Source: Pseudomonadota bacterium (GTDB taxonomy: Bacteria > Pseudomonadota > Gammaproteobacteria > Burkholderiales > Burkholderiaceae_C). Taken from it: a stretch of 64,000 nucleotides of DNA. The DNA is taken from NCBI GenBank assembly GCA_018241405.1, contig JAFEDY010000012.1, positions 87,326 through 151,325 of the forward strand. The letters run 5' to 3'. The notes below the pieces were generated by a model. It was not told the origin of the DNA, made no database searches, and worked only from the letters and a program-made list of their open reading frames with translations. The position numbers and the translations under genes are program-made. Numbering within the stretch: the first letter of the stretch is position 1; each line of letters starts with the position of its first letter. Shown one piece after another: positions 32,207-41,207 of the stretch.

Positions 32207-32284
32207 ATAGCTGCCAGCGCTCGTCTGGCGTGCATTTCACCTGAAAATGGCGCGAAGTGCCCTGCCGACAAACGCCAGCAGCTA
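32207..32284. repeat. Interspersed inverted repeat, copy C
   Basis: TAGCTGCCAGCG near the left end and CGCCAGCAGCTA near the right end pair at 10 of 12 positions, about 50 nt apart. The middle contains CACCTGAAAATGGCG, which is also seen as CACCTGAAAAGGGCG in the element at 48957. It starts 5 nt after the glpK stop and ends 66 nt before proC. Confidence 0.5.
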
Positions 32285-32349
32285 CTGCGTTCGACGGCAC
32301 GCGCAGCGGGCACAATCCGGCCTGACGCACATCAACCCCTTGCCCAGCC

Positions 32350-33189
32350 ATGACCACCAGCGCCCCCCCACTTCCCCCCATCGCCTTCATCGGCGGCGGC
32401 AACATGGCCAGCGCCATCATCGGCGGCCTGATCCGGCGCGGCCTGCCCGCCGGCCAGATCGAGGTTGTCGAGCCCTTCGAGCCGGCGCGCACCGCGCTGT
32501 TCGAGCAGTTCGGCATCACTGCGCAGCCCGCGCCCACTGAAGCACTCACGCGTGTCGCCCTGGTGGTCTGGGCCGTCAAGCCCCAGACCTTCAAGGAGGC
32601 GGCGCTGCCGGTGGCACCACACACCGCGGGCGCGCTGCACCTGAGCGTGGCGGCCGGCATCCGCACGGACAGCATCGGCCAGTGGCTGGCCAGCGAGCGC
32701 ATCGTGCGTGCCATGCCCAACACGCCGGCACTCATAGGCCAGGGCATGACCGGCCTGTATTCCCGCGCCGGCAGCGTCGACGCGCAGGAACGCGCACTGG
32801 TGGAGCAGGTCGTGACCACCACCGGCGCCTATCTGTGGGTGGAGCAGGAATCGCTGCTGGACGCCGTCACCGCGTTGTCGGGTTCGGGGCCGGCCTACGT
32901 GTTCTATTTCCTGGAGGCCATGACCACCGCCGGCGAGGACATGGGCCTGACGCAGGCGCAGGCGCGGCAGCTGGCCGTGGCCACCTTTGCCGGTGCGTCC
33001 GAGCTGGCGCGCCGCTCCGACGAGAGCCTGGACCTGCTGCGCCAGCGCGTCACCTCCAAGGGCGGCACCACACACGCCGCCATCGAGTCCATGGAGGCCG
33101 ACCAGGTGGCCCAGCGCTTCATGCGCGCGCTCGATGCCGCGCAAGACCGCGCACGCGAGCTCGGCGACGAATTTGGCAGCGCCGCATAG
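32350..33189 (+). CDS. proC: Pyrroline-5-carboxylate reductase
   Basis: 279 residues. The NAD(P)H-binding start IAFIGGGNMASAIIGGLI, RVMPNTPA-like RAMPNTPALIG, and the family signature LSGSGPAYVFYFLEAM with TFAGAS and the C-terminal VTSKGGTTHAAIESM are all present. ProC performs the last step of proline synthesis in the cytoplasm. It appears to be a single-gene unit; the following lipoprotein gene has its own start 130 nt later. Confidence 0.97.
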   Translation: MTTSAPPLPPIAFIGGGNMASAIIGGLIRRGLPAGQIEVVEPFEPARTALFEQFGITAQPAPTEALTRVALVVWAVKPQTFKEAALPVAPHTAGALHLSVAAGIRTDSIGQWLASERIVRAMPNTPALIGQGMTGLYSRAGSVDAQERALVEQVVTTTGAYLWVEQESLLDAVTALSGSGPAYVFYFLEAMTTAGEDMGLTQAQARQLAVATFAGASELARRSDESLDLLRQRVTSKGGTTHAAIESMEADQVAQRFMRALDAAQDRARELGDEFGSAA

Positions 33190-33319
33190 GCGGCCTCAAG
33201 GCAAACATTTGTCACCCTGGGTGTCGTACCCGCGCCAACGCCGCACTGCGCTGCCGGGAGGCGGCGGCGAAATCTTTTATAACTGCGCCCACTCTTCCCA
33301 TGCACGCCAGGCGCCATCC

Positions 33320-35170
33320 GTGAATCGCACATCCTCCCTACGCCGTCTCCAACCCACCCTGCTCGGCGTCTGCCTGGCACTCGCATCCTGCGGTGGCGGC
33401 GGCTATGAAACCCTTCCGGTACCGACCACGCCAACGCCCGCGCCCCCTGCGCCACCGCAAAGCCAGGCACCGTTCACCCCCGGGCCGGGCGATCTGGCCC
33501 ACGCTGCCGCCCTCTACCCCTATGCGGCGCCGGCGCTGGTCACGCTGGACCTGAGCTACCAGCCCACACCCGTGGCCGGCCCCGGCTGGTACCTGGTGGA
33601 CAAGTCCAGCTGCCAGCAACTGCAAGCCCCTCCGCCAAGCTACCCGGGCGGCATGGTGACGCTGGACACGGTGAACCTGGACGAGAACAAGGCCGACAAC
33701 TGCGAGCCCGAGATCAAGGTGCTGGCCACCAGCAGCGACGGGCTGCTCAAGAACACCGCGGCCAAGATGCGCATGCGCGGCAGCAGCTCGCGCGAGGCCG
33801 ATCTCAAGTCCTACCGCGTCAAGTTCGACAAGGGCTCGCCCTGGTGGGCCGAGGACACGCTGAACCTGAACAAGCACCCCTACGACCTGACACGCGTGCG
33901 CAACAAGCTGGCCTTCGACCTGATGCGCACCGTGCCCTACCACGAGAGCCTGCGCACCCAGTTCGTCAACATCCGCTACGACGCGGGGAGCAGCGCAGGG
34001 CCGGGGCCTGCCGGCCTGTTCTCGGATATCGACACGCCAGCGCCGATGGGCCTGTTCACGCATGTCGAAAAGCTCGGCGGCAAGGGATATCTGGAACGCC
34101 GCGGCTGGCTGGCGGGCTCGAACGTCTACAAGGCCGCCGAATTCAACTTCAACGCCGATACGCGCCTGCAGACCCTGGCCGACGGCAAGGCCGCACCGGG
34201 CTTTGAACAGCTGCTGGAGATCGAGTCCGACTCCGGCAACCACCGCGCCATCGTCGATGCCGTGAAGGCGCTGGGCAACGACGAAACGCCGCTGCAAACC
34301 ACCTTTGCGCGCTACTTCGACCGCAACAACTACCTGGCCTGGCTGGCCACCGCCATCCTGCTGGGCAACTGGGACACGGCGAGCCAGAACTTCGGCCTGT
34401 ACCAGCCGCTGGGCAGCGAGAAGTTCTACTTCCTGCCCTGGGACTACGACGGTGCGCTGGGCTTTCACCAGCAACCGGGCGCTCCTGCCAGCCCGTCATG
34501 GGACCGCGGGCTCAGCAGCTGGTGGGACAGCACCCTGCACCGGCGCTTTTTCACGGTGCCCGGCAACCTGGCGCTGCTGCAGGCGGCGGTGGAAGAAATT
34601 CGCAGCAAATACCTGACAGACGCTGCCGTCAAGCAGCTACTGGATGCCTACCGCCCCATCGTCGAACCCATGCTGGCTCGCGCGCCCGATGCCGACAACC
34701 TCGATGCCCGGGGCCAAGGCACGCCCATGGAGCAATGGGCCGCCGAGTACCAGCGCCTGCAGACGGTGATAGGCGGCAACCACCGCATGTTCCTCGACAG
34801 CCTGCAGCGCCCCATGCCCTTCTGGCTGGCCGGCAGCGACAAGGCCGGCGGCCTGGAGCTCGACTGGAGCTGGCCCGCACCCTTCCATCCGCAGGGCAAG
34901 CCCATCAGCTACCGCGTCGAGATCGCGCGGGCCCAGCCGGGCACGCCGGCCTTTGCCGCAGACACGCTGCTGAAAACCCCGGCGCCCACCCCGGGCCGCA
35001 CCGCGCTGAGCCTGGGCGCCCTGCCCGCCGGCCAATACCTGGTGCGCGTCACGGCCAGCGACGCCGACGGCCACAGCACCACCGGCTTCGACGCCGCAAC
35101 GTTCAACGGTCAACAGGTTGACGGCGCCATCTGCGTGCAGATGCCCGGCGCCAAGCCCTGCAGCCCTTGA
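33320..35170 (+). CDS. CotH-kinase family lipoprotein
   Basis: 616 residues from a GTG at 33320. A lipobox LALASC ends the signal peptide at Cys24, so the protein is probably lipid-anchored. After a Pro-rich linker comes a CotH-type kinase domain: KMRMRGSSSREADLKSYRVKFDK, later LLGNWDTASQNFGLY and FYFLPWDYDGALG, which hold the usual metal and substrate residues of CotH. The C-terminal 110 residues look like an Fn3-type domain (PISYRVEIARAQ to YLVRVTASDADGHS). CotH proteins phosphorylate spore-coat proteins in Bacillus; in Gram-negative bacteria the target is unknown. The ribosome site is weak, so the start is uncertain. Confidence 0.82.
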   Translation: MNRTSSLRRLQPTLLGVCLALASCGGGGYETLPVPTTPTPAPPAPPQSQAPFTPGPGDLAHAAALYPYAAPALVTLDLSYQPTPVAGPGWYLVDKSSCQQLQAPPPSYPGGMVTLDTVNLDENKADNCEPEIKVLATSSDGLLKNTAAKMRMRGSSSREADLKSYRVKFDKGSPWWAEDTLNLNKHPYDLTRVRNKLAFDLMRTVPYHESLRTQFVNIRYDAGSSAGPGPAGLFSDIDTPAPMGLFTHVEKLGGKGYLERRGWLAGSNVYKAAEFNFNADTRLQTLADGKAAPGFEQLLEIESDSGNHRAIVDAVKALGNDETPLQTTFARYFDRNNYLAWLATAILLGNWDTASQNFGLYQPLGSEKFYFLPWDYDGALGFHQQPGAPASPSWDRGLSSWWDSTLHRRFFTVPGNLALLQAAVEEIRSKYLTDAAVKQLLDAYRPIVEPMLARAPDADNLDARGQGTPMEQWAAEYQRLQTVIGGNHRMFLDSLQRPMPFWLAGSDKAGGLELDWSWPAPFHPQGKPISYRVEIARAQPGTPAFAADTLLKTPAPTPGRTALSLGALPAGQYLVRVTASDADGHSTTGFDAATFNGQQVDGAICVQMPGAKPCSP

Positions 35171-35188
35171 GCGGGCACCCACGCGCCG

Positions 35189-36061
35189 TCAACGCAGCGC
35201 ACACCCCAGCGCCACGCCGGCAAAGATGGCCGCGCCAATCCAGTGGCTCTTGCTGAAGGCGACAAAGCAGCCCGCGCGCGTGCGGCCACGGATCAGCGTG
35301 AAGTGCCACAGCACCTGCGCCGCCGCCACGCCCAGCCCCAGCCACAGCGGCCAGCCCAGGCCATGGGGTGCGAGCGTCCAGGCCGTCAGCCCCAGGCACA
35401 GCGCGAAGAACAGCAGAACAGCCACCACATCGAAGCGCCCCAGCGTGATGGCCGAGGTCTTCATGCCGATCAACAGGTCGTCGTCGCGGTCCACCATGGC
35501 GTATTCGGTGTCGTAGGCCAGCACCATGAACATATTGGCCAGCCACAGCACCCAGGCCTGCAGCGGCACCTGGCCCTGCACGGCCGCGAAGGCGATGACG
35601 ATGCCGAAGTTGAAGGCAATGCCCAGGAAGGCCTGCGGCATGGCAAAGAAACGCTTGGTGAACGGATAGAGGATGGTGAACACCACCGCCGGCACCGACC
35701 AGGCCACGGCCTCCCAGCGCGTGCTCAGCACCAGCCCAAACGCCACCAGGGCCAGCACCACACCGACCAGCGCCGCCTCGCGCACGCCGAGCTGGCCGCT
35801 GGTGATGGGGCGCTGCGCGGTGCGCTTGACGTGGCGGTCGAAGTCACGGTCAGCGACGTCGTTGATGCAGCAGCCGCTGCTCCTCATCAGCACCGTGCCG
35901 GCCACGAACACCAGCAGCAGGTGCCAGCCCGGAAAGCCCCCCGCCGCCGCCCACAGCGCCACCAGCGTGGGCCACACCAGCACCAGCCAGCCGGCGGGGC
36001 GGTTGAAGCGGATCAGGTCGAGGTACAGAGACAGGCGCGAGCGCGCGGCGGTGGCAGACAT
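35189..36061 (-). CDS. ubiA: 4-hydroxybenzoate octaprenyltransferase
   Basis: 290 residues with eight or nine membrane helices. Both Asp-rich motifs are present: NDVADRDFD near residues 67-75 and YAMVDRDDD near residues 183-191; they bind the prenyl diphosphate through magnesium. The start [18 protein letters not shown] is typical of UbiA. It prenylates 4-hydroxybenzoate in ubiquinone synthesis at the inner membrane. It is convergent with the CotH-like gene, with 18 nt between. Confidence 0.95.
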   Translation of the reverse strand: MSATAARSRLSLYLDLIRFNRPAGWLVLVWPTLVALWAAAGGFPGWHLLLVFVAGTVLMRSSGCCINDVADRDFDRHVKRTAQRPITSGQLGVREAALVGVVLALVAFGLVLSTRWEAVAWSVPAVVFTILYPFTKRFFAMPQAFLGIAFNFGIVIAFAAVQGQVPLQAWVLWLANMFMVLAYDTEYAMVDRDDDLLIGMKTSAITLGRFDVVAVLLFFALCLGLTAWTLAPHGLGWPLWLGLGVAAAQVLWHFTLIRGRTRAGCFVAFSKSHWIGAAIFAGVALGCALR

Positions 36062-36341
36062 GCGGGGCGAGAGGGCAAGGGCCGACAGAAAAGACGTCCG
36101 CGTTTATACGCCATGCGCTGGCGCCGCATACCCGGCGCGATCAGGTGCACCGATTGGGCATGGCGCAGCACCATGGAATCGTCCTCGCTGCCTTACTATC
36201 GCTTCCTGAAACACGTTTGATTCGTGCGCCAAGAGTCATGCGGCACAAGGGCGAGTCAGGTTTGCGTGTTGCACCCATGCGGACAACCGCGCCTAAACTG
36301 ACGCAGCCCACGCCAATTGATTGTTCCAGCACAGGCACACG

Positions 36342-38237
36342 ATGAATTACAGACGAGAGATTGACGGAATCCGAGCACTGGCTGTCATCCCGGTGATCCT
36401 CTTTCATGCGGGCTTCAGCTTGTTTTCTGGCGGCTATGTAGGTGTAGATGTTTTCTTCGTAATCAGTGGATATCTGATCACCGGCATCGTGATGACCGAG
36501 GTCGCACGCGGCACGTTTTCCGTTGCCGACTTCTACGAGCGACGTATCAGGCGCATCTTTCCGGCACTCTTTCTGGTGGTGGTGGTCTGTGTGCCCGTGG
36601 CTTTCTGGGTATTGCTGCCCGCAGATCTCAAAGAGTTCAGCCAGAGCTTGATCGCTGTTGCCACGTTCTCGTCAAATGTATTTTTTTGGTCTCAAAGCGG
36701 CTACTTTCATGGGGCTGCGGAATTGAAACCACTGCTCCACACATGGAGCTTGTCGGTCGAAGAACAGTTCTATGTCTTTTTTCCGCTCTCGCTGCTGTTG
36801 ATGTGGCGTTGGGGGCGCAAGTGGGTTGTCACCATCCTGCTGGCACTCGCAGTCACCAGCCTGGCCCTGGCAGAGTGGGGGGTACTGAATAAGCCTATTG
36901 CAGCGTTCTTCCTTTTGCCTACCCGGGCCTGGGAGTTGTTGTTGGGTTCTTTGGTGGCCTTCTATCTTGCTGATGAGTCGCGTCAGCAACTGTCTTTGAC
37001 GCAGAGTAATGTGCTGGCTTCAACTGGATTCATCGCTGTGGCGTATGCCGTTTTTGACTTTGATGCGAAAACCACTTTCCCAGGATTGCATGCACTTGTT
37101 CCAACGCTTGGAACAGCACTGATGATCATCAGCGCCAGACCAGAGACATGGGTAGGGAGGCTTCTATGCCAACCTGCAATGGTCACTGTAGGCTTGACCA
37201 GTTACAGTGCGTATTTATGGCATCAACCGCTATTTTCGTTTGCGCGCCACCTGGGCTTGACGGATTCGGCCACAGTGCCTCTGGTGGCGCTGGCAGCATT
37301 GTCGCTAGCCCTGGGTTACCTGAGTTGGCGATACGTGGAGACGCCTTTCCGACGCAATCGTGTCGTCTCTCGGACTCAAATTTTCTTGGTCGCTGGCTGT
37401 GGCTCCTTGGCTGTGTTGCTGGCAGGCCTGTCAGGGCATGTGCTAAACGGCTTCATTGGCCGCCTTAACCCCGAGGATCGCTACCTGGCATCCATCTCGC
37501 TTGGCGAGCAGGGGGTGTATGTGGGCACGCGTTTTGATGCGCTTCATCACGTCTCTTTCTCCGAAAAAGATAGAGGCATCAAGCTATTGATTATCGGCGA
37601 CAGTTATGCAAAAGACCTGGTCAACGCCGTCTATGAAAGCCCCCTTGCAAATCGAATGCAGGTTTCGACACATCGAATCCCTGCAGGTTGCGGGAACTTA
37701 TTTTTGACGCGCAGCATTGAATCCCAGGTAACGAGCTCTTACCCTGCATTGTGCCGCCAGGACGGCTGGTATAACTCGCCCATAGTTCAGGAATTAATAC
37801 GAAAGAGTGACCAGGTCTGGATAGCGTCCGCTTGGCAAGCATGGGATGCCGCCCTGCTGCCAGAAAGCCTGGACAATTTGAAGCGAGAGTTTGGCAACAA
37901 ATTCGTGATTTTCGGCACCAAGGATTTTGGCGCCATCAATATCAAAAAGCTGCTTGCAATTCCGGTGCCTCAGCGCTACCAGACGCAAAACAAAATCCCC
38001 AAAGACAATCGCCTGATCAACCGTCAACTGGCGCACACGCTGGATACCACCCACTTTGTCAACGTGTCGGATTTGATATGCGGCGCGTCCGGGGACGAGG
38101 GGGACAGGTATCCCGTGTTTACGCCTGATGGCCGCTTGCTGTCCTATGACGGCGGACATTTGACAGTCGAGGGGGCAAGGGCCTTAGGATCAAAACTCGT
38201 TGACGTCCCTGTGATCAAGAACGCGCTTTCGTTCTGA
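36342..38237 (+). CDS. Acyltransferase-3/SGNH surface-polysaccharide O-acyltransferase
   Basis: 631 residues. Residues 1 to about 360 are an acyltransferase-3 membrane domain with about ten helices: YRREIDGIRALAVIPVILFHAG, GGYVGVDVFFVISGYLITG, and HTWSLSVEEQFYVFFPL. The C-terminal part is a periplasmic SGNH domain with LLIIGDSYAKDL (nucleophile Ser) and the DGGHLT Asp-x-x-His motif. Such proteins O-acetylate LPS O-antigen or other surface glycans. Base composition is visibly lower in GC than that of all neighbours, with many A/T-ending codons, suggesting acquisition by transfer. ATG at 36342 starts MNYRREID. Confidence 0.9.
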   Translation: MNYRREIDGIRALAVIPVILFHAGFSLFSGGYVGVDVFFVISGYLITGIVMTEVARGTFSVADFYERRIRRIFPALFLVVVVCVPVAFWVLLPADLKEFSQSLIAVATFSSNVFFWSQSGYFHGAAELKPLLHTWSLSVEEQFYVFFPLSLLLMWRWGRKWVVTILLALAVTSLALAEWGVLNKPIAAFFLLPTRAWELLLGSLVAFYLADESRQQLSLTQSNVLASTGFIAVAYAVFDFDAKTTFPGLHALVPTLGTALMIISARPETWVGRLLCQPAMVTVGLTSYSAYLWHQPLFSFARHLGLTDSATVPLVALAALSLALGYLSWRYVETPFRRNRVVSRTQIFLVAGCGSLAVLLAGLSGHVLNGFIGRLNPEDRYLASISLGEQGVYVGTRFDALHHVSFSEKDRGIKLLIIGDSYAKDLVNAVYESPLANRMQVSTHRIPAGCGNLFLTRSIESQVTSSYPALCRQDGWYNSPIVQELIRKSDQVWIASAWQAWDAALLPESLDNLKREFGNKFVIFGTKDFGAINIKKLLAIPVPQRYQTQNKIPKDNRLINRQLAHTLDTTHFVNVSDLICGASGDEGDRYPVFTPDGRLLSYDGGHLTVEGARALGSKLVDVPVIKNALSF

Positions 38238-38431
38238 ATTCGATCAATCCTGTCAGGGCGCGGGCCGCGTTCACGCCGCCAAGATGCGTGTCGTGGTTGG
38301 AGCCGTACGGGCAGCTCACGCGTGAGTGCGGCGCGTGCCAACGCCGATACGTGCTGCCCTACTCTGCATCAGCCTGCCTGACCGGGGCCAGCTTCGATTC
38401 GATCGCGGGCAACGGCCGGGGGCGAAGCGGG

Positions 38432-38956
38432 TCAATCTTCCAGCAGCGAACGCAGCATCCAGGCCGTTTGCTCGTGCACCGTCAGGCGCTGGGTCAGCAG
38501 GTCGGCCGTGGGCTCGTCGCAGACTTTGTCGGCCATGGGGAACAGTTCGCGCGCGGTGCGCGCCACGGCCTCGTGGCCCTGCACCAGGATGCGCACCATG
38601 TCCATGGCCTTGGGTGGCTCGGCCGGCGCGTCCTGCAGCGACGACAGCTTGCCGAACGCGGCGTAAGAGCCCGGCGCCACATGGCCCAGCGCGCGGATGC
38701 GCTCGGCGATCGGGTCCACGGCGTTCCACAGCTCGGTGTACTGCGCCATGAACATGGTGTGCAGCGTGTTGAACATGGGGCCGGTGACGTTCCAGTGGAA
38801 GTTGTGCGTCGTCAGGTACAGCGTGTAGGTGTCGGCCAGCAGGCGCGACAGGCCCTGGGCAATGGCGGCACGGTCCTTTTCGCTGATGCCGATGTTGATC
38901 GCCGGTGCGCCCGTGGAGGCGGCGGCCTTCTTGGCGGTGTGGGCAGTCTTGGCCAT
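38432..38956 (-). CDS. dps: DNA-binding ferritin-like protein Dps
   Basis: 174 residues. The N-terminus [18 protein letters not shown] is a short basic tail fit for DNA contact. The ferroxidase region is intact: [22 protein letters not shown] and then [17 protein letters not shown]. Dps oxidises ferrous iron with hydrogen peroxide and coats DNA under stress. The ATG at 38956 has an AAGGAG box. It lies directly downstream of oxyR (134-nt gap, same strand), which suits peroxide control. Confidence 0.94.
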   Translation of the reverse strand: MAKTAHTAKKAAASTGAPAINIGISEKDRAAIAQGLSRLLADTYTLYLTTHNFHWNVTGPMFNTLHTMFMAQYTELWNAVDPIAERIRALGHVAPGSYAAFGKLSSLQDAPAEPPKAMDMVRILVQGHEAVARTARELFPMADKVCDEPTADLLTQRLTVHEQTAWMLRSLLED

Positions 38957-39090
38957 GGTGAGTGCTCCTTTCATGCGGGCCGCGCACGGCGCGCGGCCAT
39001 GCAAGAACTGTAGTGCAGTAGCGGCGCCATGATGCGCGTTGGCCCATGGTTTGTGGCAATCACGGGCATAGTGCCCACCATGGGCGATCG

Positions 39091-40056
39091 TCAACTCAGC
39101 CGCTTGACCCCCGGCAGCTCGCAGGCATAGATGGCGTTGCGCAGCGCGGCAATGGCCTCGTAGCGCGTGAAGCTGCGGCGCCAGGCCAGCACCACGCGGC
39201 GCATGGGCGGGGCGCTGCCGTCGCTCTCGACCACCGGCAGGTAGCGGATATGCGCGTCGTCGCTCTTGCGCCGGCGCACGCCGGTGTGCAGCGCATCGCG
39301 CGGCACCGACAGGCGTGGCACCAGGGTCACGCCCATGCCGGCCGAGACCATGTGCTTGATGGTCTCCAGCGAGCTGCCTTCGAAGGTGCGGCGTATGCCC
39401 TCGGCGTTGCTGGCATAGCGCGCGAACTCGGGGCAGACCTCCAGCACATGGTCGCGAAAGCAGTGGCCCGCGCCCAGCAGCAGCATGGTCTCGTTCTTGA
39501 GCTCCATGGCCGACACCGACCTGCGTTCGGCCAGTGCGTGGTTGGCGGGCACGGCGGCCAGGAAGGGCTCGTCGTACAGCGGCGCGATCGCCAGGCCCGT
39601 GTCCGGGAAGGGCTCGGCCAGGATGGCGCAGTCGATCTCGCCGGTGCGCAGCATCTCCAGCAGCTTGACGGTGAAGTTCTCCTGCAGCATCAGCGGCATC
39701 TGCGGCGTGCGGGCGATGGAATGGCGCACCAGGTCGGGCAGCAGGTAGGGGCCAATGGTGTAGATCACGCCCAGCGTGAGCGGCCCGGCCAGCGGGTCCT
39801 TGCCGCGCTTGGCGATCCCCTTGATCTCGGCCGCCTGCTCCAGCACGCTCTGCGCCTGGCGCACGATCTCTTCGCCCAGCGGCGTCACGGTGACGTCGCC
39901 GGCGCTGCGCTCGAACAGCTTGACCTCCAGCTCGTCTTCGAGCTTCTTCACGGCCACCGACAGCGTGGGTTGCGAGACATAGCAGGCCTCCGCCGCGCGG
40001 CCAAAGTGCTTCTCTCGTGCGACGGCGACGATGTATTTGAGTTCGGTGAGCGTCAT
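39091..40056 (-). CDS. oxyR: Hydrogen peroxide-responsive regulator OxyR
   Basis: 321 residues, LysR family. The winged helix lies at residues 1-60 ([20 protein letters not shown]). The sensor domain contains the redox pair: Cys199 and Cys208 in [14 protein letters not shown], the same numbers as in E. coli. OxyR is activated when peroxide oxidises this pair to a disulfide and then induces peroxide defence genes, such as the neighbouring dps. ATG at 40056 was chosen by alignment to the family start; ten in-frame codons upstream are not conserved. Confidence 0.97.
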   Translation of the reverse strand: MTLTELKYIVAVAREKHFGRAAEACYVSQPTLSVAVKKLEDELEVKLFERSAGDVTVTPLGEEIVRQAQSVLEQAAEIKGIAKRGKDPLAGPLTLGVIYTIGPYLLPDLVRHSIARTPQMPLMLQENFTVKLLEMLRTGEIDCAILAEPFPDTGLAIAPLYDEPFLAAVPANHALAERRSVSAMELKNETMLLLGAGHCFRDHVLEVCPEFARYASNAEGIRRTFEGSSLETIKHMVSAGMGVTLVPRLSVPRDALHTGVRRRKSDDAHIRYLPVVESDGSAPPMRRVVLAWRRSFTRYEAIAALRNAIYACELPGVKRLS

Positions 40057-40214
40057 GGCGGTGTCAGTCCGGTTGCAGCGCAGCACACGGTGGGCGCGGG
40101 CCGTGCGCGCCGGCCTCTCTTACCCCGAAGCATACGCAAATCCGCACCGGAACACGACACCGGCCGAAATTTAGCCCCGTTGATGATGGGAGCCATCGTG
40201 GCCGCCCCGACCGA

Positions 40215-41207
40215 TCAACCTCTCGCGCTGCGCCGCCAGGCCGCCGGCGTCTGCCCCACCAGGCGCTTGAAGGCGCGCCCGAACGCGGCCTCGGACTCAT
40301 AGCCCGTCTGCAGCGCCACGTCGGCCACGGTGCAGGCGCTGTCCCGCAACAAGGCCGCGCCCACCTGGATGCGCCAGCGGGCCAGGTATTGCATCGGGGT
40401 GTCGCCGACCATCGCGGCAAATCGCTCATGCAGGCTCGAGCGCGACAGGCCGACGCACCGCCCCAGCTCGTCCACCGTCCACGGCGCCTCGGGGGACTCA
40501 TGCAACAGCGCCAGCGCGCGGCCGACGAACCGGTCGCGCAGCGCACCCAGCCAGCCCGGGCTGCCGTCGGGCAGCGTGCCGAGGTAGCGGCGCATGGCAT
40601 CGATGAAGAGCATTTCGCTCAGCCGCTCGATCATCGCGCCGCTGCCCGGCCGGGATGCGTTCGACTCCTGCACCGCCTGGCGCATGCATTCGGCGGCCCA
40701 GCCCTGGCCCGTGGCCGCGGGCAGGTGCAGCGTATGCGGCAGCGCGGCAATCAAGGGGTTGAACGGCCGCAGGTCGCAGCCGAGAAAGCCGCAGACCAGC
40801 GTGGTGTCGCCGGCGTCGCCGGGCGCGTCACCCGCATGGATCTCGCAGGCGTCCAGATGCAGCGAAAACGGCCTGGCCTGGTGCTGGCGCTCGAAATAGC
40901 CCTGCACGTGCGGCTGCGCGCGCATGCCGGGACGGCTGGACACCACGTGCGGATCGCCCTGCGCAAAGATGACCAGGTCGCCGGTCGCCAGGTGCACGGG
41001 TTCGGCGCCCAGGGCGCCGGCCCAGCAGGCGCCCGAAAGCACCATGTGAAACTCCATCACATGCTCGGCCGCCGGCATCACCGCGGCGGCAATGTCGCGC
41101 GAGGGCGGCGCCTCGGCGGCCCAGTCCCGGCTGCCCCGGACGTGGAAGTACAGCGAGCCGCGCAGGCGCACGCGGCGCAGGACGTCGGAGACGATGTCCG
41201 GGTTCAT
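40215..41207 (-). CDS. AraC-family transcriptional regulator with cupin-type N-domain
   Basis: 330 residues. The N-terminal half is a cupin-6-type sensor (LRGSLYFHVRGSRDWAAEAP, HLATGDLVIFAQGDPHVV). The C-terminal about 105 residues hold two AraC helix-turn-helix motifs: WTVDELGRCVGLSRSSLHERFAAMVGDTPMQYL and ADVALQTGYESEAAFGRAFKRLVGQTPAAWR. Its ATG at 41207 overlaps the stop of the SARP-hydrolase gene by 4 nt, so the two are translationally coupled and probably form one regulatory unit. The effector is unknown. Confidence 0.9.
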   Translation of the reverse strand: MNPDIVSDVLRRVRLRGSLYFHVRGSRDWAAEAPPSRDIAAAVMPAAEHVMEFHMVLSGACWAGALGAEPVHLATGDLVIFAQGDPHVVSSRPGMRAQPHVQGYFERQHQARPFSLHLDACEIHAGDAPGDAGDTTLVCGFLGCDLRPFNPLIAALPHTLHLPAATGQGWAAECMRQAVQESNASRPGSGAMIERLSEMLFIDAMRRYLGTLPDGSPGWLGALRDRFVGRALALLHESPEAPWTVDELGRCVGLSRSSLHERFAAMVGDTPMQYLARWRIQVGAALLRDSACTVADVALQTGYESEAAFGRAFKRLVGQTPAAWRRSARG

